DNA from: an uncultured Pseudobutyrivibrio sp. | GTDB taxonomy: Bacteria; Bacillota; Clostridia; Lachnospirales; Lachnospiraceae | Reading direction: 5' to 3' | Length of the DNA: 64,000 bases | Assembly (NCBI GenBank): GCA_900546435.1 | Contig: URCQ01000010.1 | Coordinates: forward strand, 1-64,000 | Shown here: one piece after another, positions 43,729-52,242 of the stretch | Layout: each line of letters begins with the position of its first letter | Position numbering within the stretch: position 1 is the stretch's first letter | Program-made: the position numbers and the translations under genes | The notes under the pieces: generated by a model | Databases searched by the model: none | The model's input: only the letters and a program-made list of their open reading frames with translations | Told to the model about the DNA's origin: nothing

Positions 43729-43797
43729 GTCGCCTCAGAAAATCATTTTTTATATTGTATGTGTGCACCCCCTTGCAAGTGCCTTTCCACTCTAAAA

Positions 43798-44802
43798 TTA
43801 TCGAATCATTTCTGTCAGACCAATCTTTTTATGCACTTTACGCAATGTCTTATTTGCAAAATAAGCTGCCTTTGCATCATTCTCCTTAATGCAGTTTTCA
43901 ATATATGCCTTATCTTTTAATAATTCTTCATAACGTTTTTGTAATGGGGCAAGCTCATCTGCAACAGCTTCACCCACGGCAAGCTTAAAGTCACCATAAC
44001 CTTTTCCGGCAAATTCCGCTGTAATTTCATCGTTTGTCTTTCCTGTCACACAACCATAAATATCCATCAGATTACTAATACCAGGCTTATCTTCACCATA
44101 ACGCACCTCAGCCTCGGAATCCGTAACAGCACGCTTAAACTTTCGAATGATGGTATCTTTATCATCCAATAACATGATGGTTGCATTCACATTTTCGTCT
44201 GACTTTGACATCTTTCTTGTTGGGTCCTGCAAGCTCATAACCTTTGCACTGTTCTTTCCAAAATAAGCTTCCGGTACGGTAAATACCTCTCCATAAAGAT
44301 TATTAAAACGTTCTGCAATGTCTCTTGTAATCTCCAAATGCTGCTTTTGATCAATACCAACCGGTACCACATCTGCCTGATACAGCAAAATGTCAGCTGC
44401 CATCAATACCGGATAGGTATAAAGTCCAGCATTGATATTGTCTGCATGTTTTGCTGCTTTATCCTTAAACTGTGTCATACGGTTTAATTCACCCATGTAG
44501 GTAAAGCAATCCAAAACCCATCCCAACTGTGCATGTGCCGGCACATGAGACTGATAGTAGATACAGTTCTTTTCCGGATCCAACCCAGCAGCAACATACA
44601 ACGCATATAACTTTCTTGCGTTCTGGCGAAATTCTGTTGGATTTTGACGTACTGTCAAAGAATGTAAATCCATTACACCATAAAAGCACTCATATTCATC
44701 ACATAAATTTACCCAGTTTTTCAGGGCTCCTAAGTAATTTCCTAAAGTCAATGTTCCTGTTGCCTGCATACCACTGTAAAGTATTTTCTTTTCTTTTTCC
44801 AT
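43798..44802 (-). CDS. trpS: Tryptophanyl-tRNA synthetase
   Basis: TrpS charges tRNA-Trp. The 334-residue class I synthetase has a HIGH-type motif in 'ATGTLTLGNYLGALKNWVNL' and a KMSKS loop in 'RKMSKSDENVNATI'. The tRNA-binding C-terminal region is present. It is the third gene after the GH13-like and DUF5662 genes, with 25 bp to the preceding stop. I see no T-box leader directly upstream. Any control would have to act at the promoter near 47250. Confidence 0.96.
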   Translation of the reverse strand: MEKEKKILYSGMQATGTLTLGNYLGALKNWVNLCDEYECFYGVMDLHSLTVRQNPTEFRQNARKLYALYVAAGLDPEKNCIYYQSHVPAHAQLGWVLDCFTYMGELNRMTQFKDKAAKHADNINAGLYTYPVLMAADILLYQADVVPVGIDQKQHLEITRDIAERFNNLYGEVFTVPEAYFGKNSAKVMSLQDPTRKMSKSDENVNATIMLLDDKDTIIRKFKRAVTDSEAEVRYGEDKPGISNLMDIYGCVTGKTNDEITAEFAGKGYGDFKLAVGEAVADELAPLQKRYEELLKDKAYIENCIKENDAKAAYFANKTLRKVHKKIGLTEMIR

Positions 44803-44827
44803 TTTCTAATCCCTCTCTTCTAAAAAT

Positions 44828-45361
44828 CTATACATTATGTAAAACTTCGTGTCTTACATAAGAAAATGTCTCTTCCTCGCCCTTTTCTGCGAGCATAACA
44901 AGTAATTTTTCTAATAATGCCGCGGTCTCCGGATGTATGATGTATTTGTGACACCCTCTGCGATAATATGCAAGTGCACTGGCATCCGTATAATCCTCTT
45001 TCATGTAATTGCGACTGGCTGCAATGCGGTCTACAAACATTTCCACCACATAACGGGTCGGCATTTTCATCCCTATCATACCATCTGCTGGTGGCATTCC
45101 ATAGTCAATCCAATATTCAAAATGATGCTTATTACGTCCTTTATGGTGTAGCCATGCCATAGATACACCTGTTGCTTCTCGCTCTGCATTGTTAGGACTA
45201 CGCGTTCCCTGATAGTATTTACACCCTACCAAAAATTCTACCGGTGCATATTTTGAAAGATCATGCAATAATCCTTGTCTATATAAACCTAATTTAAAAC
45301 AATACCCCATCACCAGATGTCTATGATGCGTAATTGTCTTAAAGTGTTCTAACGCTTTCAT
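44828..45361 (-). CDS. DUF5662 family protein
   Basis: This 177-residue protein from ATG 45361 (GGAAAGGAG upstream) has HD-like features: 'HFKTITHHRHLVMGYCFKLG' and 'GLLHDLSKYAPVEFLVGCKY', with several His and Asp residues that could bind metal. It fits DUF5662, whose biochemical function is not settled. It overlaps the end of the GH13-like gene by 23 bp and precedes trpS. A phosphohydrolase activity is possible from the HD-like motif, but this is inference. Confidence 0.75.
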   Translation of the reverse strand: MKALEHFKTITHHRHLVMGYCFKLGLYRQGLLHDLSKYAPVEFLVGCKYYQGTRSPNNAEREATGVSMAWLHHKGRNKHHFEYWIDYGMPPADGMIGMKMPTRYVVEMFVDRIAASRNYMKEDYTDASALAYYRRGCHKYIIHPETAALLEKLLVMLAEKGEEETFSYVRHEVLHNV

Positions 45362-47204
45362 TATACTCCTTTCCCTCACGAAAACAAGAAATCAGTATGG
45401 ATATGGATTGTGGTGCCACTTCCACACATCTTTGTTCTTCTATCGGCTGCGGAACAAAATCATCGGTCGAGCGATCCGCTGTATTCATTACCTGCATCCA
45501 CTTCTTATCCTTAGATAAACCTGGCAATGAAATCCTTGCTCTCTCATAATGGAAATTGTATGCCACATATACATCTTCCTCTTCTTTGGCATAATGCCCC
45601 GTGTACAAGACACCAATAGCCTTTTGTTCATCTCCAATGTGCATCAGCCACGGTTCTGCCCCATGATAGGATAAATCCGGCATCCCCACATGGCTGTAAT
45701 CGGTAAAACGCATGGCGTTTTCCTGGCGAAGCACACGATGTTCCTTTCGAAAAGCAATCAACTTTGTCAAAAAAGACGTCAATGCCTTTGCATCTGTGCT
45801 GCGTGTTCTATACTGAACCCAGCCAATCGCATTATCCTGACAATACGGATTGTTATTTCCTTCTTGCGAATTCAGGCACTCATCTCCAGCACAAATCAAT
45901 GGTACTGCCTGCGCGAGCAACGTCATACAAAGACCATTTTTCACCTGCATATAACGCATCTTCTGAATCTGTTTATTTTTGGAAATTCCCTCAGCCCCAT
46001 AATTAAAACTACAGTTAAAATTATTGCCATCGCGATTTTCTTCTCCATTATCCTGATTATGCTTTTCCCCATAGCAATAGGAATCATATAATGTAAATCC
46101 CGTTGTATTTGCCATATAATTCACAAAACCATACGACGCATTCTGGCGGCGTAAGAAATTGGTAAACTGCACCATAGACCCCTGCATATGATTTTGAAGC
46201 TGGCGTCCTACATACAAAAAATCATCTTTGTATTGGAAGATATGTTTATGTTCTTTTTGCTGCTGACTATTTTCCGGTATGGTCTCCACAAAAATCTTTG
46301 TATCCCGAAACCGCGGTGACGCAATGATCTGTTCTGTCGGGCAATGACACCCCAACAAATGGAATCCATCCACACCATAATGACTCACCCAATACCACAG
46401 GCAATCCATCATCAATTCCTGTGACGTTTCTGCCGAAAATGCGATTTCCATGATTACTTCCATGCCAGCCTCATGAATTTTTTGAATCATCGTACGGCAA
46501 CGCTGTGGTGCTTGTATTCCTCCAAAATACGATGCTTTTGGAGAAAAATAATAAGCATCGCCATATCCCCAGTAATTGGTCTTTTCCTGTGGAACGTATG
46601 TGACAAGACTCGTTCCATTTTCATCGAGGCTCTGTCTTTTTTCGTAGAACACTTCCTCAAATTCATAAAATGGTTGAAACTCCAAAGAAGTAATCCCCAG
46701 CTTTTGCAGATACGGAAGCCCGGCTAAAATCCCGGCATCTGTCCCTTTTTCTGCGTTCTTATAACCATGCTGCATGGTAAAACCACGCATATGTAATTTG
46801 TACATTACCATGTCCTGAGCTTCGATCCATCGCCCGCGTTGTGCCGGCAGCTCATAGGTCACATCAAACGCCCCATAGCATCCGTCATCCTGTCCAAAAC
46901 GCATCGTATCGTTCCAGACTTCACGTCCTGCAATGCTTGTCGCATAAGGATCCACATACAGTTGCTTTCCCTGTCGTATGCGGTAACAATAACGCTCCCA
47001 TTTACTGCCCATAAGTTCCACAGAGTATACCTGTCCGATGCGATAAGCATCTGGCAGCGCAACTTCCTCTATAAGCGTTTTATTCTTACGGTCATACAAA
47101 CAGATGGCACAATCCTCCTCTGTAAAAAATGCAAAGGTAAACATCATACCATCTGTCGTCTTTTTTGTTCCATATCTTTCAAAATCACCGATTCTAATCT
47201 TCAT
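45339..47204 (-). CDS. GH13 isoamylase/GlgX-like protein with degenerate catalytic motifs
   Basis: The 621-residue protein has the layout of debranching enzymes (GH13 GlgX/isoamylase type): an N-terminal CBM48-like beta domain (about 1-120), a TIM-barrel region and a beta C-terminus. The signature downstream of region IV is kept ('YGEKHNQDNGEENRDGNNF'). The catalytic regions are not. Region I reads 'IMEIAFSAET', without the Asp and Asn-His. Region II reads 'GVDGFHLLGC', with His282 for Arg and Leu284 for the nucleophile Asp. Region IV has Thr367-Thr368 in place of His-Asp. Only the acid/base-like Glu307 ('KIFVETIP') remains. Glycosidase activity is therefore doubtful; a binding or regulatory role is possible. 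Confidence 0.85.
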   Translation of the reverse strand: MKIRIGDFERYGTKKTTDGMMFTFAFFTEEDCAICLYDRKNKTLIEEVALPDAYRIGQVYSVELMGSKWERYCYRIRQGKQLYVDPYATSIAGREVWNDTMRFGQDDGCYGAFDVTYELPAQRGRWIEAQDMVMYKLHMRGFTMQHGYKNAEKGTDAGILAGLPYLQKLGITSLEFQPFYEFEEVFYEKRQSLDENGTSLVTYVPQEKTNYWGYGDAYYFSPKASYFGGIQAPQRCRTMIQKIHEAGMEVIMEIAFSAETSQELMMDCLWYWVSHYGVDGFHLLGCHCPTEQIIASPRFRDTKIFVETIPENSQQQKEHKHIFQYKDDFLYVGRQLQNHMQGSMVQFTNFLRRQNASYGFVNYMANTTGFTLYDSYCYGEKHNQDNGEENRDGNNFNCSFNYGAEGISKNKQIQKMRYMQVKNGLCMTLLAQAVPLICAGDECLNSQEGNNNPYCQDNAIGWVQYRTRSTDAKALTSFLTKLIAFRKEHRVLRQENAMRFTDYSHVGMPDLSYHGAEPWLMHIGDEQKAIGVLYTGHYAKEEEDVYVAYNFHYERARISLPGLSKDKKWMQVMNTADRSTDDFVPQPIEEQRCVEVAPQSISILISCFREGKEYNESVRTL

Positions 47205-47249
47205 ATGTCCCTTCTTACGTCCGCCTTAAACTATTAAAAATCTGTTTCT

Positions 47250-47278
47250 ATTATACTTGAAATGTTGCTTTTTTCCAA
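47250..47278 (-). promoter_or_regulatory. Sigma-A promoter of the GH13-like/DUF5662/trpS unit
   Basis: On the minus strand the -35 is TTGGAA (47273-47278) and the -10 is TATAAT (47250-47255), with a 17-bp spacer. It overlaps the oppositely directed promoter at 47265-47293. Confidence 0.7.
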
Positions 47279-47293
47279 ATCCTTTCGTATAAT
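47265..47293 (+). promoter_or_regulatory. Sigma-A promoter of the DUF1292 gene
   Basis: The -35 is TTGCTT (47265-47270) and the -10 is TATAAT (47288-47293), with a 17-bp spacer. The start codon at 47345 is about 45 bp past the predicted transcription start. Confidence 0.65.
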
Positions 47294-47344
47294 CTTTTTA
47301 ATTCCATAGGAATTATGAAAATAAAGAAGGAAAAGGAGACAGTT

Positions 47345-47662
47345 ATGGCAAAAGATGAGGTTTTCCCAGTAGATGAAAACGATGATGATGTAGTAGTAAC
47401 AATTGAAATGGATGATGGTTCTGAAGTAACCTGCGAGATTCTAACTATTTTCGATGTGAACGAACAGGATTACATTGCGCTTCTTCCTTATGAAGAAAAT
47501 GGTAAAGAAGTAACCGATGATACCGTATACATTTATCGTTATCACGAAGCTGAAGATGGAACTCCTGCTTTAGAAAATATTCAATCTGACGAGGAATATG
47601 AAGCTGTTGAAGAACGCTTTGATGAATTGTTAGACGAAGCAGAATTCGACGATATGGACTGA
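47345..47662 (+). CDS. DUF1292 domain-containing protein
   Basis: This is a 105-residue very acidic protein from ATG 47345 (AAGGAGACAG upstream). The DUF1292 core is clear: 'VTIEMDDGSEVTCEILTIFD' and 'DYIALLPYEENGKEVTDDTV'. The family is widespread in Bacillota and its function is unknown. The C-terminal acidic tail is encoded opposite the last codons of the helicase gene. The terminator at 47672-47718 closes the transcript. Confidence 0.88.
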   Translation: MAKDEVFPVDENDDDVVVTIEMDDGSEVTCEILTIFDVNEQDYIALLPYEENGKEVTDDTVYIYRYHEAEDGTPALENIQSDEEYEAVEERFDELLDEAEFDDMD

Positions 47663-49488
47663 TGTCTCTTTTGCACCTTTTGCATTTCTTCCAGAAAACG
47701 CGAAGGGTGCATTTTTTTATCTTCGTATGCTTGTACATACAGCAAATATAATCTTTTTTTCGCACGCGTCATTCCCACATAAAACAGGCGACGTTCTTCT
47801 TCTACTGCAGCAGCGGTTGTCGCTTTTTTCGTTGGCAAAATGGTTTCGTTACAATCTAAAATAATAACCGTATCAAATTCTAATCCCTTCGAGCCATGCA
47901 GTGTATATAATCCAACCTTTCCTGTTTTATCTTTCACTTTTTCCTGATTGATCCGCTCCACGAAATCCCTTTTTTCTTCCCAACACAAAAGCATCTGTCC
48001 AATTGTGCCTATATCTTTTACTGCATCCTTAAAAAGTTCCACGATCTCTTTCCACTCGTCATACTGCTCTTTATTTTTCGCCTCTTTTAAAAGATAATTG
48101 TCATACCCCAAACGTTTACAAATAAAAGTCACTGCAGCTTTTCCAGATAACGTTTTCAAAAAGCTTACATCCCGCTCTAGTGTCTCAATTTTTTGTTGCA
48201 TTTGTGGTTGGTTCTCATAATAGGATTTCCATGCAGAAAAGGTAATCCATTCTTTTGTAACACTAGCCCTCTGTAAATATCGATTTGGCCGGTTCATCAC
48301 ACGGAATAAATCTCTGCGATGCAGCATCGGACTACACAGCCGCAGATAGGAAACGATATCCTGCATCACAAAGTGCATATATGGATTTTGCATATGATCC
48401 TTTACATAAAACGGTATGTTTTGTTCCGCCAAAACCGATAGCAGCAATGTAATTTGTCGATGATTCCGATACAAAACTGCACAGTTTTCCCATGTATTCT
48501 CTTCCTGTTGCCGTGTTTTCAAGAGTGCTATCACATGTGCCATTTCCTGTTTCTCATCCTCTACTTCAACACATTCCAATACACCTTCCTCCGCCTTGAT
48601 TCCATTAATTTCCTTAAAAAAGCGCTTTTCATTGTGCGAAATCAAATGCAGGGAAGCTTCCAATATCTTTTGTTCACAGCGATAGTTTTCCTGTAGTTGT
48701 ATCTGTTTTATCTCAGGATAATAAGAAGAAAAAGAAAACATCAGCTCTGGATTTGCACCACGAAATCCATAAATAGACTGGTCATCATCTCCCACCATAA
48801 ACAGATTATTTTCCGGCAATGCCAACAGTCGAATCATATCAAACTGCAGAGGATTCATATCCTGTACCTCATCCACAAGGATATAAGAAAAACGTTTTTG
48901 CCATTTTTCCAGAAATGCCGGATTTTTTTGCATGCGATCTTTCGTTTTTACAAGAAGATCATCAAAGTCAAATAATTCATACGCATCTTTTCTTGCCTCA
49001 TAATGAGCATAGATCTGCTGTATCGTTTGCTGTGAAAAATACGCAGATTCATATTGCGACGGATCACACATCGTGTTTTTGATAAAACTGATTTCCTGTT
49101 CCATGTGCTCCATTTCTTCTTCTGCTGTGGATAACTTGCAGGCATATGCAGTTTCTTTTAAAATCTGTCTTTTTGTCTTTTGATCCATCAGACGATAGTT
49201 TCGAAAAAAAGAATCCTGCCGTAACATCCCATAAAAAACAGAATGGAACGTTCCAAAGACCACGGGGCATTCCTGCTCCATCAATCCATCGAAACGTTCC
49301 TTCATTTCAAGTGCTGCGGCCTTCGTAAAAGTAATCACCAGAATATTCTCCGGTAAAACGTGATTATTTGTAATAAGATATTGGATGCGACGAATCAGGA
49401 CATATGTCTTACCACTGCCTGGTCCTGCCAATGTCAGACATGGTCCCATGCCATGACACACTGCCTCCTGTTGGGATGGACTCAGCAT
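47581..49488 (-). CDS. UvrD/PcrA-like superfamily 1 DNA helicase
   Basis: This is a 635-residue ATP-dependent 3'-5' helicase. Motifs seen are Walker A 'LAGPGSGKTYVLIRRI', motif Ia 'VITFTKAAALEMKERF', motif II/III 'LVDEVQDMNPLQFDMIRLL' and 'MVGDDDQSIYGFRGA', motif V 'VGLYTLHGSKGLEFDTVIIL' and motif VI 'LFYVGMTRAKKRLYLL'. It is shorter than typical PcrA/UvrD. The end is unusual: after 'HPSRFLEEMQ' comes a Ser-rich tail of about 25 residues, encoded opposite the DUF1292 gene over 82 bp. It follows gltX by about 65 bp. Confidence 0.92.
   Translation of the reverse strand: MLSPSQQEAVCHGMGPCLTLAGPGSGKTYVLIRRIQYLITNNHVLPENILVITFTKAAALEMKERFDGLMEQECPVVFGTFHSVFYGMLRQDSFFRNYRLMDQKTKRQILKETAYACKLSTAEEEMEHMEQEISFIKNTMCDPSQYESAYFSQQTIQQIYAHYEARKDAYELFDFDDLLVKTKDRMQKNPAFLEKWQKRFSYILVDEVQDMNPLQFDMIRLLALPENNLFMVGDDDQSIYGFRGANPELMFSFSSYYPEIKQIQLQENYRCEQKILEASLHLISHNEKRFFKEINGIKAEEGVLECVEVEDEKQEMAHVIALLKTRQQEENTWENCAVLYRNHRQITLLLSVLAEQNIPFYVKDHMQNPYMHFVMQDIVSYLRLCSPMLHRRDLFRVMNRPNRYLQRASVTKEWITFSAWKSYYENQPQMQQKIETLERDVSFLKTLSGKAAVTFICKRLGYDNYLLKEAKNKEQYDEWKEIVELFKDAVKDIGTIGQMLLCWEEKRDFVERINQEKVKDKTGKVGLYTLHGSKGLEFDTVIILDCNETILPTKKATTAAAVEEERRLFYVGMTRAKKRLYLLYVQAYEDKKMHPSRFLEEMQKVQKRHQSISSNSASSNNSSKRSSTASYSSSD
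47672..47718 (+). terminator. Terminator of the DUF1292 gene, inside the helicase coding region
   Basis: TGCACCTTTTGC (47672-47683) pairs with GCGAAGGGTGCA (47700-47711), 12 bp with G-U pairs, followed by seven Ts. It lies 10 bp past the DUF1292 stop and within the antisense coding sequence for the conserved 'HPSRFLEE' of the helicase. Confidence 0.7.
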
Positions 49489-49552
49489 ATAAACTCCTTA
49501 CTACTCTTCGTTATTCACTTTCTTCAGACCTTATATTTATTTATGATTGTTC

Positions 49553-51013
49553 TTATGCAATCTCGTTTTGCAATTTTTCAATTGCTGCACGAATCCTTGC
49601 CAGGGATTCCTCTTTTCCGATGACTTCCATAATCTCTGTTGCACCACCAGGAGTCATCTGTTTTCCAGATACTGCGGTACGAACCGGCCACAATACATAG
49701 CCATTTTTGTAGCCTTTTTCTGCCACAAATCCACTGATACATGCATAAATTGCATCGTTTGTGTAATCCTCCAATTCTGTAAGTACAGGGAGAATCTCTT
49801 GTAATACAGTAAGAGAACTTTCCGGATTTGTCTTCATTTTCTTATGTGTATACATAGAAATGTCATACTCTGGTACCTGTTCAAAGAAGTCAATATGATC
49901 TGCAATATCTGGGAAAACCTCAATACGGGTCTTTACCATAGCTGCGATCTTTTTCAGGTCATAATCCTTTGTAATGACCTTGCGGATATATGGTTCTGCC
50001 ATCTCGTAGAAACGGTCAAAATCCATTGCTTTTAAGTATTCTCCATTCATCCAGCGAAGCTTTACGGTATCAAATACTGCTGGCGATTTACTCATGTGAT
50101 GATAATCGAACACCTTTACCAATTCTTCTAATGAGAAGATCTCCTGGTTATCTACCGGACTCCATCCAAGCAATGCGACAAAATTAATGATTGCTTCTGT
50201 CAAAAATCCCTGCTCAAGTAAATCCTCATAAGAAGAATGTCCACTTCTCTTACTTAACTTCTGATGTTCTTCGTTGGTAATCAACGGACAATGTACATAA
50301 ATCGGAATATCCCAGCCAAATGCTTCATATAAACGATTGTATTTCGGAGAAGATGATAAATATTCATTACCACGAACTACATGTGTAATTCCCATCAAAT
50401 GATCATCCACAACATTAGCAAAATTATAGGTTGGATATCCGTCTGATTTAATCAGTATCATATCATCTAATTCTGCATTATCTACGGTAATATCACCATA
50501 GATTTCATCTTCAAATGTCGTTGTGCCTGTACGTGGATTATTCTGACGAATAACATATGGCTTTCCGGCACGAAGATTTTCTTCGATTTCTTCTTTTGAT
50601 AAAGAAAGACAGTGCTTGTCATAGATAGAAATTTCTTTTCCTGCAACGGTCTGTTTCAAACTATCTAATCTCTCCTGATCGCAGAAACAATAATATGCTT
50701 CTCCTTTTTCGATCAGTTCTTTTGCATATTTTAAGTAGATTCCCTGTGCCTGGCGTTCGCTCTGCACATATGGACCAACACCGCCATCCTTGTCCGGGCC
50801 TTCATCATGAACCAGGCCTGTACTTGCCATCGTACGATAGATAATATCTACAGCGCCTTCCACATATCTCTCCTGGTCTGTATCTTCAATACGGAGAATA
50901 AAATCTCCGCCCTCATGTTTTGCGATCAAATAGGCATATAATGCGGTACGAAGATTGCCCACATGCATACGTCCTGTTGGACTTGGTGCAAATCTTGTTC
51001 TTACTTTGCTCAT
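49553..51013 (-). CDS. gltX: Glutamyl-tRNA synthetase
   Basis: GltX charges tRNA-Glu, and in many Bacillota also tRNA-Gln for later amidation. The 486-residue class I enzyme has the HIGH motif in 'FAPSPTGRMHVGNLRTALYA', the KMSKS-type motif in 'HQKLSKRSGHSSYE', and the anticodon-binding C-terminal domain. The start at 51013 is preceded by AAGGAAGG. It has its own promoter with a perfect -35 and is followed by the helicase gene. Confidence 0.97.
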   Translation of the reverse strand: MSKVRTRFAPSPTGRMHVGNLRTALYAYLIAKHEGGDFILRIEDTDQERYVEGAVDIIYRTMASTGLVHDEGPDKDGGVGPYVQSERQAQGIYLKYAKELIEKGEAYYCFCDQERLDSLKQTVAGKEISIYDKHCLSLSKEEIEENLRAGKPYVIRQNNPRTGTTTFEDEIYGDITVDNAELDDMILIKSDGYPTYNFANVVDDHLMGITHVVRGNEYLSSSPKYNRLYEAFGWDIPIYVHCPLITNEEHQKLSKRSGHSSYEDLLEQGFLTEAIINFVALLGWSPVDNQEIFSLEELVKVFDYHHMSKSPAVFDTVKLRWMNGEYLKAMDFDRFYEMAEPYIRKVITKDYDLKKIAAMVKTRIEVFPDIADHIDFFEQVPEYDISMYTHKKMKTNPESSLTVLQEILPVLTELEDYTNDAIYACISGFVAEKGYKNGYVLWPVRTAVSGKQMTPGGATEIMEVIGKEESLARIRAAIEKLQNEIA

Positions 51014-51052
51014 CTTAAAACCTTCCTTGTTTATAACGTTTTTATCTTATCT

Positions 51053-51081
51053 ATCATAGAAAAAAAGGGGGATTTTGTCAA
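51053..51081 (-). promoter_or_regulatory. Sigma-A promoter of gltX
   Basis: On the minus strand the -35 is TTGACA (51076-51081) and the -10 is TATGAT (51053-51058), with a 17-bp spacer. This is the strongest match to consensus among the promoters in the window. Confidence 0.8.
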
Positions 51082-51118
51082 ACCGATTCTTTCCATAATC
51101 ACACATCTTTTTTCCTCG

Positions 51119-51133
51119 CATACTGTAAGTATG
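51119..51133 (+). promoter_or_regulatory. Inverted repeat and sigma-E-like -10 ahead of cotJ
   Basis: CATACT and AGTATG form a perfect 6-bp dyad around GTA. CATACTGT (51119-51126) also resembles the -10 element of sigma-E promoters; no convincing -35 at the right spacing is visible. cotJ genes in B. subtilis are sigma-E dependent. Which of the two readings matters is not decided by the sequence. Confidence 0.35.
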
Positions 51134-51154
51134 AAGAAAAGAAAAGGCAGTCTT

Positions 51155-51355
51155 ATGAATCCATATCGAAACAAAGAACACCCATCCTGCCGGGCCGGGA
51201 GTAATCCAAATGAATTGGAGAATTTTGCTGTAGCCATGGGATATGTTCCCTGGCAGTATTTAACAACACTTTACGAGCCTGATAAAGCCCTCAAGGTTGG
51301 TACTATCTTTCCAGAACTCAACAAACCATTTGAAGGAAGGAGAATGCGCTCATGA
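51155..51355 (+). CDS. cotJA: Spore coat associated protein CotJA
   Basis: CotJA is the first product of the cotJ operon, whose proteins enter the inner spore coat. From ATG 51155 the protein is 66 residues ('MNPYRNKEHPSC...'). It shows the conserved middle 'AVAMGYVPWQYLTTLYEPDK' and end 'IFPELNKPFEG'. An alternative ATG at 51131 adds eight basic residues. The stop overlaps cotJB by 4 bp. Confidence 0.88.
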   Translation: MNPYRNKEHPSCRAGSNPNELENFAVAMGYVPWQYLTTLYEPDKALKVGTIFPELNKPFEGRRMRS

Positions 51356-51615
51356 TGCAAAATCGAAACCAGGACCAATTACTTTACTGGATTGACATGG
51401 TAAGCATTATGCTGGTCGATCTGACAGAATATCTTGATACACATCCTTTTGATGAAGTAGCCATGGATCATTATAACCATTATCAGACCCTTTACCAAAA
51501 TGCCTTACAGGAATACGCAAAAGCTTATGAACCATTAACACTTTCAACAACCACTCCAGAAAACATGTGGACCTGGGGCGTTTCAAAAAATCCATGGGAA
51601 AGAGGTGCAAATTAA
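51352..51615 (+). CDS. cotJB: Spore coat protein CotJB
   Basis: CotJB is the second cotJ product, an 87-residue helical protein. The family pattern is 'LTEYLDTHPFDEVAMDHYNH' and 'WTWGVSKNPWERGAN' at the end. It overlaps cotJA by 4 bp and the cotJC start by 1 bp, so all three are coupled. The biochemical role is unknown; association with the spore coat is family knowledge. Confidence 0.92.
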   Translation: MMQNRNQDQLLYWIDMVSIMLVDLTEYLDTHPFDEVAMDHYNHYQTLYQNALQEYAKAYEPLTLSTTTPENMWTWGVSKNPWERGAN

Positions 51616-52211
51616 TGTTCCATTACGAAAAAAGATTACAATATCCCATCAACATCAAACAGACGAACCCGGAGGCAGCATCTATTATTATCAGCCAGTA
51701 CGGTGGTCCCGACGGTGAGCTCGGTGCATCTTTACGCTATCTTTCACAACGTTATACCATGCCATATCGTGAAGTTGCCGGCTTATTGACCGATATCGCA
51801 GTTGAAGAGCTTGGTCATTTGGAAATGGTTTCCACCATCGTGTACCAATTAACCGATGGTCTTTCACCGGAGGAAATCAAAGCCAGCGGTTATGACAAGT
51901 ACTTTGTCGATCATACTTTAGGTGTCTATCCACAGGCCGCATCCGGAACTCCATTTTCTGCCGATACGTTCCAATCTACCGGAGATACCATTACCGATTT
52001 ATATGAAGATATGGCAGCGGAGCAAAAAGCCCGCACCACCTATGACAATATTCTTCGTATGGTAAAGGATCCTGACATCGTTGATCCGATTCGCTTCCTC
52101 CGCGCCAGAGAAATTGTACACTTCCAGCGCTTTGGCGAAGCGATGCGTATCGTCTGTGACCGATTGGATTCCAAAAACTACTATATGTTTAATCCTTCGT
52201 ATGATGCTTAA
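51615..52211 (+). CDS. cotJC: Spore coat manganese catalase-like protein CotJC
   Basis: CotJC is a di-manganese catalase-like ferritin-fold protein of the spore coat. From ATG 51615 it is 198 residues. Likely metal ligands are in 'DGELGASLRYLSQRY', 'AVEELGHLEMVSTIV', 'DMAAEQKARTTYDN' and 'ARAREIVHF'-like segment 'REIVHFQRFGEAM'. A frame extension upstream lies inside cotJB. The operon ends at a strong bidirectional terminator. Confidence 0.95.
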   Translation: MFHYEKRLQYPINIKQTNPEAASIIISQYGGPDGELGASLRYLSQRYTMPYREVAGLLTDIAVEELGHLEMVSTIVYQLTDGLSPEEIKASGYDKYFVDHTLGVYPQAASGTPFSADTFQSTGDTITDLYEDMAAEQKARTTYDNILRMVKDPDIVDPIRFLRAREIVHFQRFGEAMRIVCDRLDSKNYYMFNPSYDA

Positions 52212-52242
52212 CTTTTATGTGAAGATCATATAAAAATCAACA

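Noticed and set aside
44803..44827. T-box leader for trpS
   Set aside because: Only 25 bp separate trpS from the preceding gene, too short for a T-box. The gltX leader of about 40 nt is also too short.
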